Assembly (NCBI RefSeq): GCF_023065955.2
Contig: NW_026622875.1
Coordinates: 9,216,501-9,280,500, forward strand
Direction: 5' to 3'
Source of the DNA: Ursus arctos
Taxonomy: Eukaryota > Chordata > Mammalia > Carnivora > Ursidae
DNA: 64,000 nt
Below the pieces are notes generated by a model, which ran no database searches, was not told the origin of the DNA, and worked only from the letters and a program-made list of their open reading frames with translations. The translations under genes were made by a program, and so were the position numbers. This document shows positions 10,721 to 22,583 of this stretch, piece by piece. Position 1 is the first letter of the stretch. The number at the start of each line of letters is the position of its first letter.

Positions 10721-12570
10721 TACCATTAAATCAAACTATAATCATGTAGTGAGTTGCATGTTATATATACAATATATATTTTTATATCTAAATTTTATAT
10801 AGATCTAAAATCCCCATTCTAGGCCAGCGGTATTATAAAAAAAGAATTCTTACTGAAATCAGAGAGACTGTCTTTTTCCAGTCTCTCAGAATTGTCACGC
10901 ATTACTGCATCCTTGGTATGGATAGATTCCAAGTACCTTTTCTTCCCCTCTAAGTCAAACTTTTAGGGCCTATTAAATACCTTTGAGAACAATGTTCTTT
11001 GCCATTTTCCTTGAAATTAGTTATAGTCTTACAAATGGCCAACCATTTCAGCACTAAATCAAAACAGGTTCACGTTGGAAGAGAACAAAAGAGACATTTT
11101 TCCTTGCATTAAGTGGATTAGTGGCCTACCCCTATTCACACAAACACCAAGTGGATAATTTCTTTTTAACAACATTGTAGCCAAGCACGACTCTGATTTT
11201 GGAAACCATTAACAATAATACAATAGAATAACCCCAACGTACTTGATCATCCCTGTGGCTTTTTTTTAAATCTATAGTTGGAACTCATTGTTTATATGCT
11301 TTTATTTCTATACAATCCCCACCAGCCCCAGGCTCTGGGCTTTTCTCTTTTAATAAATGTTTAGTCCTTATGTCAGTGCCGCACCGCCCACCACGGTTTG
11401 ATTTGCCCCACAGTCAAAATACCCTCTTGATCATTTTGCACAGAATTAATCAAGACTGACAAGACTTTTAATGGTGCTTATCGCTTATGCAAGAGAAAGG
11501 AAGAGTGCCTGGCGGTCAGGGCTTGGCTGCAGGGTGTTTCGTGAATCTGGGATGAAAAGATCACCCCCGAACCTAGAAGGGTGTTCACAAGGTTTTGGAG
11601 AGAAGGCTTTCCACGTCTGGTCCTGGAGTCCCAGTTGCAGGCACCTGGGGGCACGGAACCCCATGCCAAACCCACAGCTAACGGGACATCATGACCAGCC
11701 TGCTTCAGAGCCACCTTCCGGGCACTTATCCCCTGGAGGGACGAGCACGCATATTAGTGATGAGCTCCCTTTTTATGTCGATAATAAATCCCAAAACATC
11801 TCCAGGCCTCATGTATTTTTAAAATGAGAAGAAGAAACTCCGGTCTCCATGCCCCCCCACCCCCCTGCCCCAAACTAAGGAAGGAGTTGCAGGTTCTCTT
11901 TGTTTGCACCAAACTATGGTGGAAATTCAAGGACTTTGAAAAAGAACAAAAACCTTTTCAGGACAGATAAACTATTGGGAGAAGTCCTTTTTACCCAGGT
12001 CTGCAGAAAGTCATTTTGAAAATGAAGTCATTTAAGAAAATGGAAGTCTTCGCGTAGTTTACTCCCGTTTCCTGATGGTCCCTCTCAAAACCTGATGTGA
12101 CGGGAGCTTTAAGCCACATACACTTTTCTGTTGCTGTTGTTTTCACATACTTGGGATAGAGACGCCAAGGTAACGGTAATCATGTCACCCAAATTAATAG
12201 CACAACCTCTGGGTTGCAACTTTTACAAATTCATCAAAACTGGGGCCAGTTCTCTTTACGCTCGCTGCCTCTAAGCTACGTCTTTGTACTTTCTCGCAGC
12301 ACCGCAGTCCTTGGGGGATCTGACTTGCGGGAACGCTGCTGCATCATTACCTTGGGTTGGAAATGTTGTTTTCATGCCTTCCACAGATGTCAGCTCGCCT
12401 GGCCCGGACACTCTCATTCTGTCTCCACGGCCTGCATTGCCATTGTCGACAAATGGTTATGATTACGCTATTTTGGTTCTATTCTGGCTGAAAAGAAAAT
12501 AAGCCCCTGGACAAATAAGCATCGGTTTCCCAGGTTTGTCATGCAAAACCCAAAATTGCTGCTTGTTCGG
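10721..12570. other. Unique stretch, partly conserved-looking
   Basis: No gene is supported. An AT microsatellite-like block is at 10756-10806. The part 10940-11250 is repeat-free and balanced in composition. It holds the near-palindrome AGAACAATGTTCT at 10986-10998, in which two half-sites related to SOX or nuclear-receptor sites face each other around one base. A short C-rich run is at 11851-11868. Frames at 11471-11827 and 11478-11714 are on opposite strands of the same DNA. Confidence 0.5.
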
Positions 12571-12576
12571 GATGCT

Positions 12577-12800
12577 GATGGAAACCACTCAGGCTTTGAA
12601 GGCAAACAGATCGGAGCTTAAACCCTTGCTCCACCACCTTCCAGCTGGGTGACCCCCAGCAATTTTCTCAATTTCTCCGAGAGTCAATCTTCCCATCTGC
12701 TGAAAGGGGATAACAACACCTAATTTGCCCAGAGGTGAGAAGGATTAAAAGGAGATAATCAGCCAAAAGCCCAATGTTTGGCACTAAATAGGCCCCAAGC
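12577..12800 (+). mobile_element. MIR SINE, nearly full length
   Basis: The motifs run in MIR order: GGAGCTTAAACCCTTGCTCC, CACCTTCCAGCTGGGTGACC, AATTTTCTCAATTTCTCCG, CATCTGCTGAAAGGGGATAA, GAGAAGGATTAAAAGGAGAT. It is among the best-preserved MIR copies of the window. Confidence 0.85.
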
Positions 12801-13585
12801 AAAGGTTACTCTCTCCCCCCTCCCACCCTCCCTCCACACACACAATACCACTCTGTCCCATTGATGAACAACCAGGGTTGACACTAATCTTCCGAACAAC
12901 AGTTTAATCACCTGTTATTCATTCTACTTTTGCTCCCAAATCCAAGAATCTGATACACAAATATATCTGTTTTAAATCTAACTGTACCCCCAGTGCTTGG
13001 AGCTGCTCATGAAACATTTAGACACTCCGAAAACGTTTGATGGATGAAGGAATGTACGCGCAAGTCCCAGGACACCTAAGGTTGCTTAGAAACATGGCGG
13101 ATCGACATCCATGCCTGCTCTCAGTGGCAGTCCACATCAACCCGTAGTTCTTACCATCAGGACCTTCCTTAGTCTCCATTCCCCAACCACCCCCTTTCCA
13201 GAGATACTAGAAATTTCTGATTTCATCAACACCCAATCAGTGCCTCTGATCGCCATGAAGGAGCTGCGGTTACTATCCTGAGTTAATCGAATTCCAGCCT
13301 AAAATAGCATTTAATTTCATCACCTTATTGGCTAAACTAAGATATTCAAAATAGTCATTCAACCCCACTCGTACTTTTGAGGACCTCCAAAAGCCAGGAA
13401 ACCCCAAATTTATAGCCACACACAATAAGCAAAGGCTTTTCCAGAACTGGAAGAAAAATCCCGAAATGTATTAGGTTGAACCACATGAAACTATTTTTTT
13501 ATAGGTGAAAATAGTCAAATGTCAGCCATTTTCTATAGTTGAATCTAGTACCTCACAGAGCACCAGCCAACAAACCGTGAGCGCT
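12801..13585. other. Unique stretch
   Basis: No gene is seen. A short CA-rich patch follows the MIR at 12833-12843. Weak L2-tail similarity lies near 12990-13065. Otherwise AT-rich and featureless. Confidence 0.45.
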
Positions 13586-13589
13586 TTGC

Positions 13590-13870
13590 TTTCCCACAGA
13601 AACAATGTGACCATGTCACCGCTCTCCTTGAAAAATGCCTTCCATGGCTGCCCATGCCATGTAAACCCCTCGGCCAGCACCGCAGGTCACTCTCACCCCT
13701 AGCCTGGCCTCCCTCCACGTTCCCCTCTTCCATCTCCCCTGACGCCTGTGCTCCCTCCATGACTTGCCTCTGAGCACCAACACGCCCACGTAGCGCTCTC
13801 TCACCTCAGGGCCTTTGATCAAGATGCTCCTTCCATGTGGAATGTCCTGTCTCTGTTGGTTCACAGACTG
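13590..13870 (+). mobile_element. L2 LINE fragment
   Basis: AACAATGTGACCATGTCACC, a 'ccttccatggctgcccatgcc' type block and CTCACCTCAGGGCCTTTGATC, then TTCCATGTGGAATGTCCTG, match the L2 3' region (clinical order: 'catgtcactcccctgctt', 'cagggcctttgcacatgctgttcc'). The frame is decayed. Confidence 0.75.
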
Positions 13871-14179
13871 GACCCCATACACAGAGAGCACGGAGAGACT
13901 TAAGAAAGTGGCCGACCACTGCAGACTGGTAGGTGGTAGCTTGAAAAAACAGGAGACTTATGGGGCTTGCCTCGGGCAGACACAAAATGCGCAGATCACC
14001 ACACCTGCCCCATCGAATCCTAGTTTATATCAGGATTTAACTGGGTACAGACAGTCTCAACAACACGTTACTCTGTCAAGGCTATGTCCTTAAAAGGGCT
14101 CCCACATGCAAATAATTAGCAGAACGTGCATTTCAATAACAAGGGAGGGGGAGGGGCCTCCAGTTGCCCTCCCCAGCTC

Positions 14180-14560
14180 CAGGGTCAGCCGGAGGTCATG
14201 TCCTCTCGATGACCTCCCCCAACAGTCTCCACTTCTTGTCAAATGCTTGGTGGTCTTTCAAGCTGCCCTTGAAAAGACAGCACCTCTCCTAAACTTTTCC
14301 TAGTCCCCCAACCCTGTCAGAGTCTGCCTGTCACCTCAGTGTTCCCATAACCTTGGCCTGACCTCCGCTTTAGTGTTTACTCTAACATGTCTTGTGTTAT
14401 ATGGATTTCTAGGTTCAACTTCCTAATAGACTTTAAGCCCTGTGAAAGGAGAAACTCAGTTTATCCATCTTGTGTTCCTCGCGCTGAGCACAGCACCCAG
14501 CACCCAGCAGGTGGTCATTAAATGATGATTGACCTGAGTCCTGACTGGGGGCCACTGATC
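14180..14560 (+). mobile_element. L2 LINE 3' end, probable continuation
   Basis: AGACTTTAAGCCCTGTGAAA, GGAGAAACTCAGTTTATCC and GAGCACAGCACCCAGCACCC, then GGTGGTCATTAAATGATGA, form an L2 terminus. With 13590-13870 in the same orientation, the two may be one element separated by about 300 bases of other sequence. Confidence 0.65.
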
Positions 14561-14589
14561 AACTTTCCACGACTTAAGCCTTGCTCAGT

Positions 14590-14815
14590 ATGGAGGTAAG
14601 GGCATGGGTTCTGCTTACCCCCTCCTCTGTCTTTCAATATTTGATCTACATTCTGCAAGTCACCTAACTTCTATAGCCTCCCTCTTCTCATCTCAAAAAC
14701 AGGCTAACAGCCTCCGCTTCTCAGAGTTCATGTAAAGGTTGAATGAAATATATAGGAAGCTTGCTCCCTGCAGTGCCTGTCATAGAGTGAGCACTCAGAA
14801 AGGAGAACGATTTTA
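14590..14815 (+). mobile_element. MIR SINE
   Basis: GGTAAGGGCATGGGTTCTGC, TCTGCAAGTCACCTAACTTC, TCTCATCTCAAAAACAGGC, then AGGTTGAATGAAATATATAGG and GTGCCTGTCATAGAGTGAGC, follow the MIR consensus through its 3' end. Confidence 0.75.
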
Positions 14816-14819
14816 TCAC

Positions 14820-15715
14820 TCTTACCGTAATTATGATTGCCTCTTCAACAATTAACTGATAGGTAATGGGTTTAAAGAGTAGCGCCAGAGGCAGATAAAG
14901 GAGTAGACATTTCCAAAGACTTTCCACCCTGAAAGCCTGGGTTGTAAGATCCTGCTAATGGTGGGCGACAGCCTGATGTGTTTGGTACAAACACACCAAT
15001 CCCGCTATCCCCAGGTGACAAGAATGAATTTTCCCCCTTTATTTCTCACATCCACTGGGAAGCTACAACTGCATCTGAGCTTTTAAGAAATTAGAGTCTC
15101 ACTTCCATTGAGCTGTGAGTGCTTCTTAAATCGTCCCATTCTGCGGCTACTCGACAACACCGAAGGCCTGTTTCCTGCGTCTTCTCAGCCTGCGGTTGGG
15201 CCCAGAATTGTTTAGATGGACTCCCTGCCCCAAGGTCACGGCAGCAAGTAGCCACCTGCTTTTAGCCAAGAAAATCTCTCCATCTTCCAAAACTGGGGCA
15301 ATGACAGGAAGTTGGGGAGCTTCGGTGTTTAGTGAGGTTTCCACGTTTTCTCTTGCATGGGGAGAGATAAGGAGTGCTGCTTATTCCGTATTATCAGATT
15401 TCTCCAAACAAACGTGAACCTATGTGGCAAGAGCTTCCCCACAAGCCCCAGCGTGCAAGGATGAAAGTGCACCATCTACCATTTCCCCCAAGGCTGTGCA
15501 GAGAAGTGGGTGTGTAGTCTCCCTCGCAGGGTCTTCCAGTGATCACACAGGAGGCTTATGGAAAGACCAGAAGACTGATAGGACGCTAAGCTATTTTATT
15601 TGGGTAACTAAGAGAATACAGGCCCAGGATTGTGGGACAGCTCCCTCCCCTCTACCCCACACTCAGCCAGCCCATCACCAAATCAGACTAGTTTTAGATG
15701 CTGAGTAGCTTTGAA
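14820..15715. other. Unique stretch
   Basis: No gene or confident repeat. Two overlapping opposite-strand frames at 15147-15344 and 15196-15417, and a plus frame at 15424-15708, resemble nothing known. Confidence 0.5.
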
Positions 15716-15719
15716 ATCC

Positions 15720-16310
15720 GGCCCTGATCTCCCTGCTTCCCCACTTACCCTACTAAATCCAATCTATAAACAGCAGGCAGAGTGTTTTTATTTTAAAACC
15801 TCACTCTCCACTTCTTAACAGTCTCCCTCAGCTCCCAGTGCCCTGATGATACAGTCATAAGTCTACACGGCCCACCAGGCACCCATGGCCTAGCCCTTGT
15901 CCATCTCTGCCGGCACGCCTCTCTCCACCTCCCCTCTTGTCCTCTCTGTGTGACACGCTTGCAGAACCTTACCCTCCCGGACCCTCCCATCCCAGGCCTG
16001 CACCCCTGCTGGAGTGCTCACCTCCTCTCTCTCCCAACCCTCAGATCTCAGCCAACCACGGCCCTTCCTGACTTGATCAAACTTCTTTGCAATAAACTCT
16101 CTGAGTAACAAGTATCGTGTTTTGCCACCGGATGGTGGGTGCAAACTCCAGGCATTTGTCTGACTCTGTCTCCCACCGCATCCCCGCAACTAGACTGTCA
16201 GCTCCTCGAATGCCCCCATCGGTCCGTTTCTGCTCGGCTGGGGCTATCCCTAACACTGGGCCGAGGCCTGCATCCAGTGAGGCCTTCACAGTTAGCTGAT
16301 GATTGCTGAA
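15720..16310 (+). mobile_element. L2 LINE 3' fragment, long
   Basis: The block starts with an L2 'caaatccaatctataaacagcaggcagagtg' type string, passes CCACTTCTTAACAGTCTCCC and GGCACGCCTCTCTCCACCTC, and ends with CAACTAGACTGTCAGCTCC, TATCCCTAACACTGGGCC and TGATGATTGCTGAATG. The reverse-transcriptase frame is not recoverable. Confidence 0.8.
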
Positions 16311-17985
16311 TGCAGGGGAAACAGCATTTTCTTTTCTCTTCATAAAAAAAATCCCTACACCATCTTCCATCGTGCCTGAAACCATCACTAGAACTCTATC
16401 CCATTATATGTGGAGGATTTTCAAGTTTTCTGGGGAGGTCGATAAAATGAAAGGATCCCTGCGAAGGATTTGAACTGTTTTCTTGGCTCACAGCGGCCCC
16501 CCTCTCCCACGGCCCTGCAGGATCCCGTGGCCTTTACATCGCTCCCTCTCCTAGGTCCACCTTTCTGGGCTACATTGCCGCAGGATCTGGAGCAGGGAAG
16601 GTACCGGCTTCTCTGCAAGAACACGTTTGAGGCAGCATGGAGTTTCCCTACAAGGTGTCCTCTACCAAAACTTCTGGATCCCTGGAATCGGGAGGGCAAA
16701 GCTCCCTGTGCAGCTATATTCAGCAGCACCCCCCTCTGTGGCCTGCTTTCCTTTCCCGTTTTCATCTGAGAGCCCTGCCTCTTCCTCTGACTCCAGCCCG
16801 GCCCCTCCTCGGAGCATCTTCCTGTGAACAACTCTTGCTGAGCCGGCTATATCTCAGATGAGAAACTCCGCTGGGCAGCCTGCCACATGCTTGGACACCA
16901 TCTGGGATTGTCACATAGACACATACGTATCCCTGCCGTTTCCTGGAGTCATTCATTTCCTTTGAGTAATTACCACAGAATTATGAGAAGCATTGAGGTA
17001 AGCAAGTCTCTTGGCCATGGGTAAGTAAACGAACTTATTTTTCCATTCCTGCATCACCTATTTTGACCTTCATGGGGGCATAACATGATAACAAAGAGCA
17101 AACTGCCCTTTGGGTGCCTTTTTCACAATAGCGCTTAATTGATCCCCCTGGATGTGTGCACTGGCGTAGCGCCTGGGGCTGTGAAGCTGGACGGGGTGCG
17201 GTGGGAGTGGGGGTTTCAGAACGGAGTCAATGACTTAGGCCTGAAAGGCATCTATCTGCACCCTCTGATGATACTTAGAAGAAGTGACTGCTGATTACCC
17301 AGAAATCAGTGTATTGACCATATGTCTAAAAATAATGCATGTTTGCATATTCCAAATATTAATCATGGCAGATAATTACTCAACAAATCAGAAAGTAATA
17401 ATTTGCTGGAAAGCGTCAGGCAGTAAGCAAGCCTTGAAGACAATTTCTAATCAGTAATTCATTTTGTGACTCTTTTCCTCATTTTCCCTCTTTGATTTGT
17501 AGTCCTCAGAATAAGGTGATAAAAAGTACCACTTCAATGCCCTCATTTGATTCCTGTCCCTGACTAATCTACACTATTGTCCTCAGCATGAACAAGAGAT
17601 GCACCCCACTCCACCCCCTTTTCTAGGCACCCACACTCACACTGAGGGACTGTCTCAGATCTCCCCTTGTTGGACATCAAATACAGACTGACGGCTCATA
17701 TTTCATTATCATTTACAAAAGAATTTTTTATTCCTTTTTTATAACCTTTGAAATCGCCACTCTGCATTTGTTAAATCCTGCTTCCTGGACCAAACGTTGT
17801 AGAAAATCATACTTTGAGGCACCCGCCCACTCATTTCTCCACCCCATGTCCTCTCCGATGAAAAATAAAAGGAACTTGAAAATGGAAGGGAAGTTTCCAG
17901 AAGGGCATGGTGTAGCTGAGAGGCACTGAAGATGAGCTCCAGATGCAGGACCTGCCGGGGGCAGGTCCACAGCCACTCACAGGGG
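16311..17985. other. Unique stretch with conserved-looking core
   Basis: No gene is supported, although five overlapping frames on both strands cross 16421-16956. The part 17270-17510 is repeat-free, AT-rich and dense in homeodomain-type TAAT cores and an octamer-like TGTTTGCATATTCC. It reads like vertebrate conserved noncoding DNA rather than decayed repeat. Confidence 0.45.
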
Positions 17986-17989
17986 CACT

Positions 17990-18175
17990 GTGGGGAGTAG
18001 AAAAAACACCAGGTCTGAGATCAGAAGGCATGGCTTTCAGTCCCCGTGCTGCAGAACTTACACCCGTGACCTTAGGACAGTCTCCAGACTCGGTCTGGTG
18101 ATGGCTGGGGTGCTATTGTAGTTACTGTGGATGCTCCTAGCAGCCTGGCACAAAATGCGATCAGTAACTGCCTTT
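17990..18175 (+). mobile_element. MIR SINE, diverged
   Basis: CCAGGTCTGAGATCAGAAGG, CTTTCAGTCCCCGTGCTGC, AACTTACACCCGTGACCTTA, then CTAGCAGCCTGGCACAAAA, follow the MIR order with high divergence. Confidence 0.55.
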
Positions 18176-18179
18176 CAGA

Positions 18180-19450
18180 TGAGTGGATCAATTAGTGATG
18201 GGAGTGTTTTATAAATATAAATTTATATAGCATTATAGCCTCTCGCTTTCTTTAGTGCAAGCTGGGCAAACAACCTCCATCTCCTCTAGCCCTAAGACCT
18301 CCAAAAAGCACAGACAGAACCTGGGAGAAATTACTCCAACATTTTGTAGCACAAAAGAAACCCCGCTCACTGCATGGGGGGTGGGGGGCTGTAATCCAGG
18401 ACAGCATGAGAATGAAGAATGAAATCTATGCATATCCAAATCTAGCCAGAATTCTGTTCTTGATCCAAAAGTCCAGAAAAAGTGAAATGTACACAAAATA
18501 TGATGGAGGGACAACTGTCTTTGTAAAGAAGGGCCAAGTTCTAAAACAAAGTAAGAGAAAGCAGAGGCTTTCCTGGTCGGCGAGCTGCCGTCCTGAACGG
18601 CCACCCTCCACTTGCCATCAGGGGCTCAGCCCGTGCCTCGTTGCCTTGCAAGTCAATAATCCAATATGACTTGACAGTTGCTTAGTGAGCATTCGTGATG
18701 AGTCCAGACCACTGTAGCCGTCCTGCGGGGGAGAGGGGAAATCGGCACAATCGACTAATGACTCCTAGTTTTAAAGAAATAACAGCAAGGTAACATTTTT
18801 AAGATCCTTTTTAAAGAAACTTTCCCTAATGTGGAATATAGAATCCATTAGTGTGAAATTAGCTCATTCTGATTTCCATCACCTGCTCCAAGCTACAATT
18901 TTTCTTTCTACCATTCTTAAATAAGGTTTGCTGTGTGATGAATGACATGAACAAGACGCCGGAGGTGTTTAACCTTAACAAGAGAATAAACTCTTTGAAA
19001 TTAATTTAGCAGGCTTGCTGACACACCTATAATGAGCATGTTTGTAAGCCTCCCACACAACGTGCCTCCTTATGCCTCTGTGCTATGATGGAATTTTCCA
19101 GATATTTTGTGTTCTGTTTGCATATGTGGCCTGCTGTGGAGTGTTTATATACCCAGGTTCTAGAAAGTATCTGTGATGGTATGATCTGAAATGCACGCAA
19201 TCTATGTTTTTTCTAAATATCAAAACCGTAACATCTACCATTGCTATTTAGGAAATATTTACACAATTGTTTTTACTCTCAAAGACTCTGGCCTTATACT
19301 AAGGTTTATTGACATGGGTGTTGGCATATTAATTAGTATAAGCATTGTCATATGCAGTAGCCCCTCAGGATCCTCTCCCCAAAAGACAGCAGTCTCCACT
19401 ATTCTGGATAAACCCCAAACAAGACATCCATTAACATAAATGCAGTCTAT
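18180..19450. other. Unique stretch, conserved-looking
   Basis: No gene is supported. The block 18760-19180 is free of repeats and simple sequence. It contains motifs such as TCCATTAGTGTGAAATTAGC and TAAACTCTTTGAAATTAATT that resemble developmental enhancer composition. This is an impression from composition only. Confidence 0.4.
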
Positions 19451-19454
19451 CTCC

Positions 19455-19690
19455 CAGCCACAGTACCTTTGCATATGCTATTTGCTCTGCCCAGAATGCC
19501 CATTCCAGTCTAACTTCAACTCAACTTCCACATTTCTTCCAAAATCCTTCCCTGTCTCTTGCCCCTCTTCTCACCGAGATAAATTATATCTTCTCAGTGT
19601 AACACTGATAGCATACATACTCTGATTATGATATTTGTTACCTCTAAATGTCATTATATACAAATGTACTTCTCCACTTGACTGTTCCTT
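19455..19690 (+). mobile_element. L2 LINE 3' fragment
   Basis: CAGTACCTTTGCATATGCTA, then TTTGCTCTGCCCAGAATGCC, then CAACTTCCACATTTCTTCC, match the L2 'gcctttgcacatgctgttccctctgcctggaatgc' region. Confidence 0.75.
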
Positions 19691-21230
19691 TAAAAAAAAA
19701 AGTTTTAAAAAATAGAATCTATTCCTCTTTTAGCTGAATACATGAATACTGAATATATGAACAGCAATGGATGGTTATCCATGAAGGTAGAGCTGAAGAA
19801 TACCTGTTAGGCATTTTTGTTACAGTGTCATCTTGAAAACGATACACCTGAAATAAATATTCCAGAGCTGATGTTTCTTGTTAAGGCTCATTAGTGGTCA
19901 TTTCCAATCGGTATGAATAGTGAGGTTGCACTATGGAACTTTTGGCTGGCCTTGTGTATATAGCATGGTCCTGAATAGTGAGAGTGCTGGCTAATTAGTG
20001 CCCATTGTGGTAATAGGGCAGGTGGTCAGGACAAGAGCTCCTCAGACAGCTGACTTACTCTGAATTCACATTTTGTTCTGTTTGCTCCCAGCATGGCATT
20101 CAGTGCATCGTCAGCATGGGCAAGCATTTTTCCCTTCCTTATTAACATAAACACTCAAAACACACACAGAGTACAACACAAGAACACCTCTCTCCCTCTG
20201 AGTTGTCAGAGATGTTCTTAGCCAAGCGTGTTAATGACTCAGAAGGGGCATGCAGAAATTTAAAAGCTCTTAATGAACCTGCTTTCCGCTCCCCCCATCC
20301 ATACCCATTCTAGTCTCTCAAGACGTTATTTTTAACTCCACATGGCTACAGCTGCACTTCAGAGAAAGCCAAGCGGAGACAGGGGTGCAGCCCTGTTCAC
20401 AGGATGGAAAGCAAGTCCTGGGAAGGAAGCATGGCGTGAAAAAGAGAGAGGACGTGGACAAGGGCAGGCATCAGAGAGGAGTTCAACACACTTCTCAGAA
20501 ACCGGAACTCTTACAAAGGTCAAGTAGGACCAGAGCCAACCCTAAGGAATGGGAAATATGATGATCAACCCCCTTCCCAAACTTGGGGTGCAGGTGGGGA
20601 CACTCCCGACCCTGACCAAAGAAATGGACAGGATTCAGCATGGCAGTTCTAAGGAGACTGGGAGCTTTGCCAACTGGTATTAGATGAATATCTTAGCAGC
20701 CACTATGTATTTTAACCTAAACCAAGCCTCCAAGGCAAGGCTGACTATTCCTCTTTACTCTGATACACAACTCTTAGTCTGTGCTATTTTAGAACTTCAG
20801 AACCAAAGGAGTAAATTTCAAGGCCAAAAGAAGCTAGCTAGTTTGGGGATTTCTTTTTATCTTCTGTGGCTTTCCTTGATACCAATTTTAGCCTAATTTC
20901 ACTCAAGTAAAATTGCTTGATTTGCTTCATTCCCTTCTTACTAAGCAGAAATGGTTCTGGTTGTCAAACATTCCTACACTTAGCCTGAATTATCCTGTGA
21001 ATGGCACCCCTGGGGTTGTGTGATGGGAAGATTTGCTTGAATTAAACCAAGAAAGTCCTCTCTCTAAGCATCTCCCTCCCTGGATTGACTTTTTAGTCAT
21101 TTTCACATGGGCACAGCTTGCGTGGGCTCTATCCTTCCACCAGTCTGAAACGATAGTGTTTCACACAGCAGCATCAATGTGCTATTGTTCATGTTTAATA
21201 TTTTTATTTCTGAAATAAATATGTATCACT
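19691..21230. other. Unique stretch
   Basis: No gene or confident repeat. The stretch 19720-20110 reads as unique AT-rich DNA. Plus frames at 20342-20527, 20684-20896 and 21033-21218 have no recognisable homology. Confidence 0.5.
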
Positions 21231-21234
21231 TGAG

Positions 21235-21640
21235 GTCCCAACAGAAAACAGATGGCACAGTCAAATTAGTCAAGTCAAACCAGGTTTATTTGCATAGGTG
21301 TAGAAAATTATAGGGGACACTGCAGTACCCAGGGTGAACAGCAGAGAGGAGGAAGTGGTAGCCAGACTCAGGTTGCAGAGAGTCATGTAAGAAAGGCTGT
21401 CATGAGTTCCTTGTCCAAAACTTAAAACCTCTGGTGGAGACATACAGTCAACTTAAGGTAGATCCCCTGCAAGCGAAGAGTCAATACCCAACTTCACTGT
21501 CCTCTCCCACTGCTGGGGCTTCCCATTGGCCAAACCAGATGGTAAGGACTCCCATGGAAACCATGCAAGTTGGTTTCCTGGGGCAGAAAGCAGGGTGGAG
21601 CAGTGGAGAGAGTAGTCTGGAGAAGCAAACAGAAGATAAC
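21235..21640. mobile_element. Probable ancient repeat, family unassigned
   Basis: GAGGTCCCAACAGAAAACAG, GATGGCACAGTCAAATTAGT, CAGGTTTATTTGCATAGG, then TTCCCATTGGCCAAACCAGA and GGCAGAAAGCAGGGTGGAGC, recall a common mammalian interspersed repeat that I cannot name. No terminal repeats or target duplication are evident. Confidence 0.4.
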
Positions 21641-21797
21641 TGGCACAAAATAAAAGCTTTATTTTTTAAAATGCCAATTTAATACTTTCTTTCACCTAAA
21701 ACAGCTATAAAGTCATAGTCTGAACTTCTTAATTTCTGGCCTCTTCCAGGGACAGATAGGGTCAGGTCTTGCAAACTTCTTTTAATATGGTCTTTGA

Positions 21798-21957
21798 GGG
21801 GCGCCTGGATGGCTCAGTCGGTTAAGTGTCTGACTTCGGCTTAGGTCATGATCCCAGGGTCCTGGCATCCAGCCCCACATCAGGCTCCCTGCTCAGTGGT
21901 AAGCCTGCTTCTCGCTCTCCCGCTGCTCATGCTCTCTCTCCTGCTCTCTCTCTCAAA

Positions 21958-21992
<35 letters not shown>

Positions 21993-22006
21993 AATCTTAA
22001 AAAAAA
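21798..22006 (+). mobile_element. Carnivore SINEC, recent
   Basis: The head GGGGCGCCTGGATGGCTCAG, standard body, a (AAAT)n tail at about 21956-21993 and a final A run. A perfect 14-bp target duplication, AATATGGTCTTTGA, is at 21784-21797 and 22007-22020. It faces the SINE at 22361-22570. Confidence 0.97.
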
Positions 22007-22360
22007 AATATGGTCTTTGAAAAAAATTAGTGAAAAATAGGAATTCCTGAGGATTTTCCTTATGTGAGTCCTTCTTTTTTTATTGAAATGGTTTTTTCCA
22101 TCTTTTGGCCAAGATATAAAATGTAAAAGGATTGAAATCTAAAAATATCACCACAAAGCTTTGCTATTCACAAAGCTAAGCATAAAATACCTAGATAAAA
22201 CTACAATTCTCCTTCCTTCCCATCTTTTCACATTTATTGAGCAACTACTCTGCCCTTCAGTACCCTGTAATACATTAAGATGCAAAGATAAACGGAAACC
22301 AACCTTTCTAAGCTATGTTGGCTCAATCAAAAAAAGAGGGCAGATGAGTAATTCATTTCT

Positions 22361-22570
22361 TTTTCTTTTTTTTTTTTAAAGATTTTATTTATTTATTTGA
22401 CAGAGACAGAGACAGCCAGCGAGAGAGGGAACACAAGCAGGGGGAGTGGGAGAGGAAGAAGCAGGCTTACAGCAGAGGAGCCTGATGTGGGGCTCGATCC
22501 CACAACGCCGGGATCACGCCCTGAGCCGAAGGCAGACGCTTAACCGCTGTGCCACCCAGGCGCCCCATAG
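22361..22570 (-). mobile_element. Carnivore SINEC, young
   Basis: A minus-strand copy with the tail as a T run at 22367-22377 and a clean head CTGTGCCACCCAGGCGCCCC. A perfect 13-bp duplication, GTAATTCATTTCT, is at 22348-22360 and 22571-22583. It differs from the copy at 5080-5295 at only a few positions. Confidence 0.97.
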
Positions 22571-22583
22571 GTAATTCATTTCT

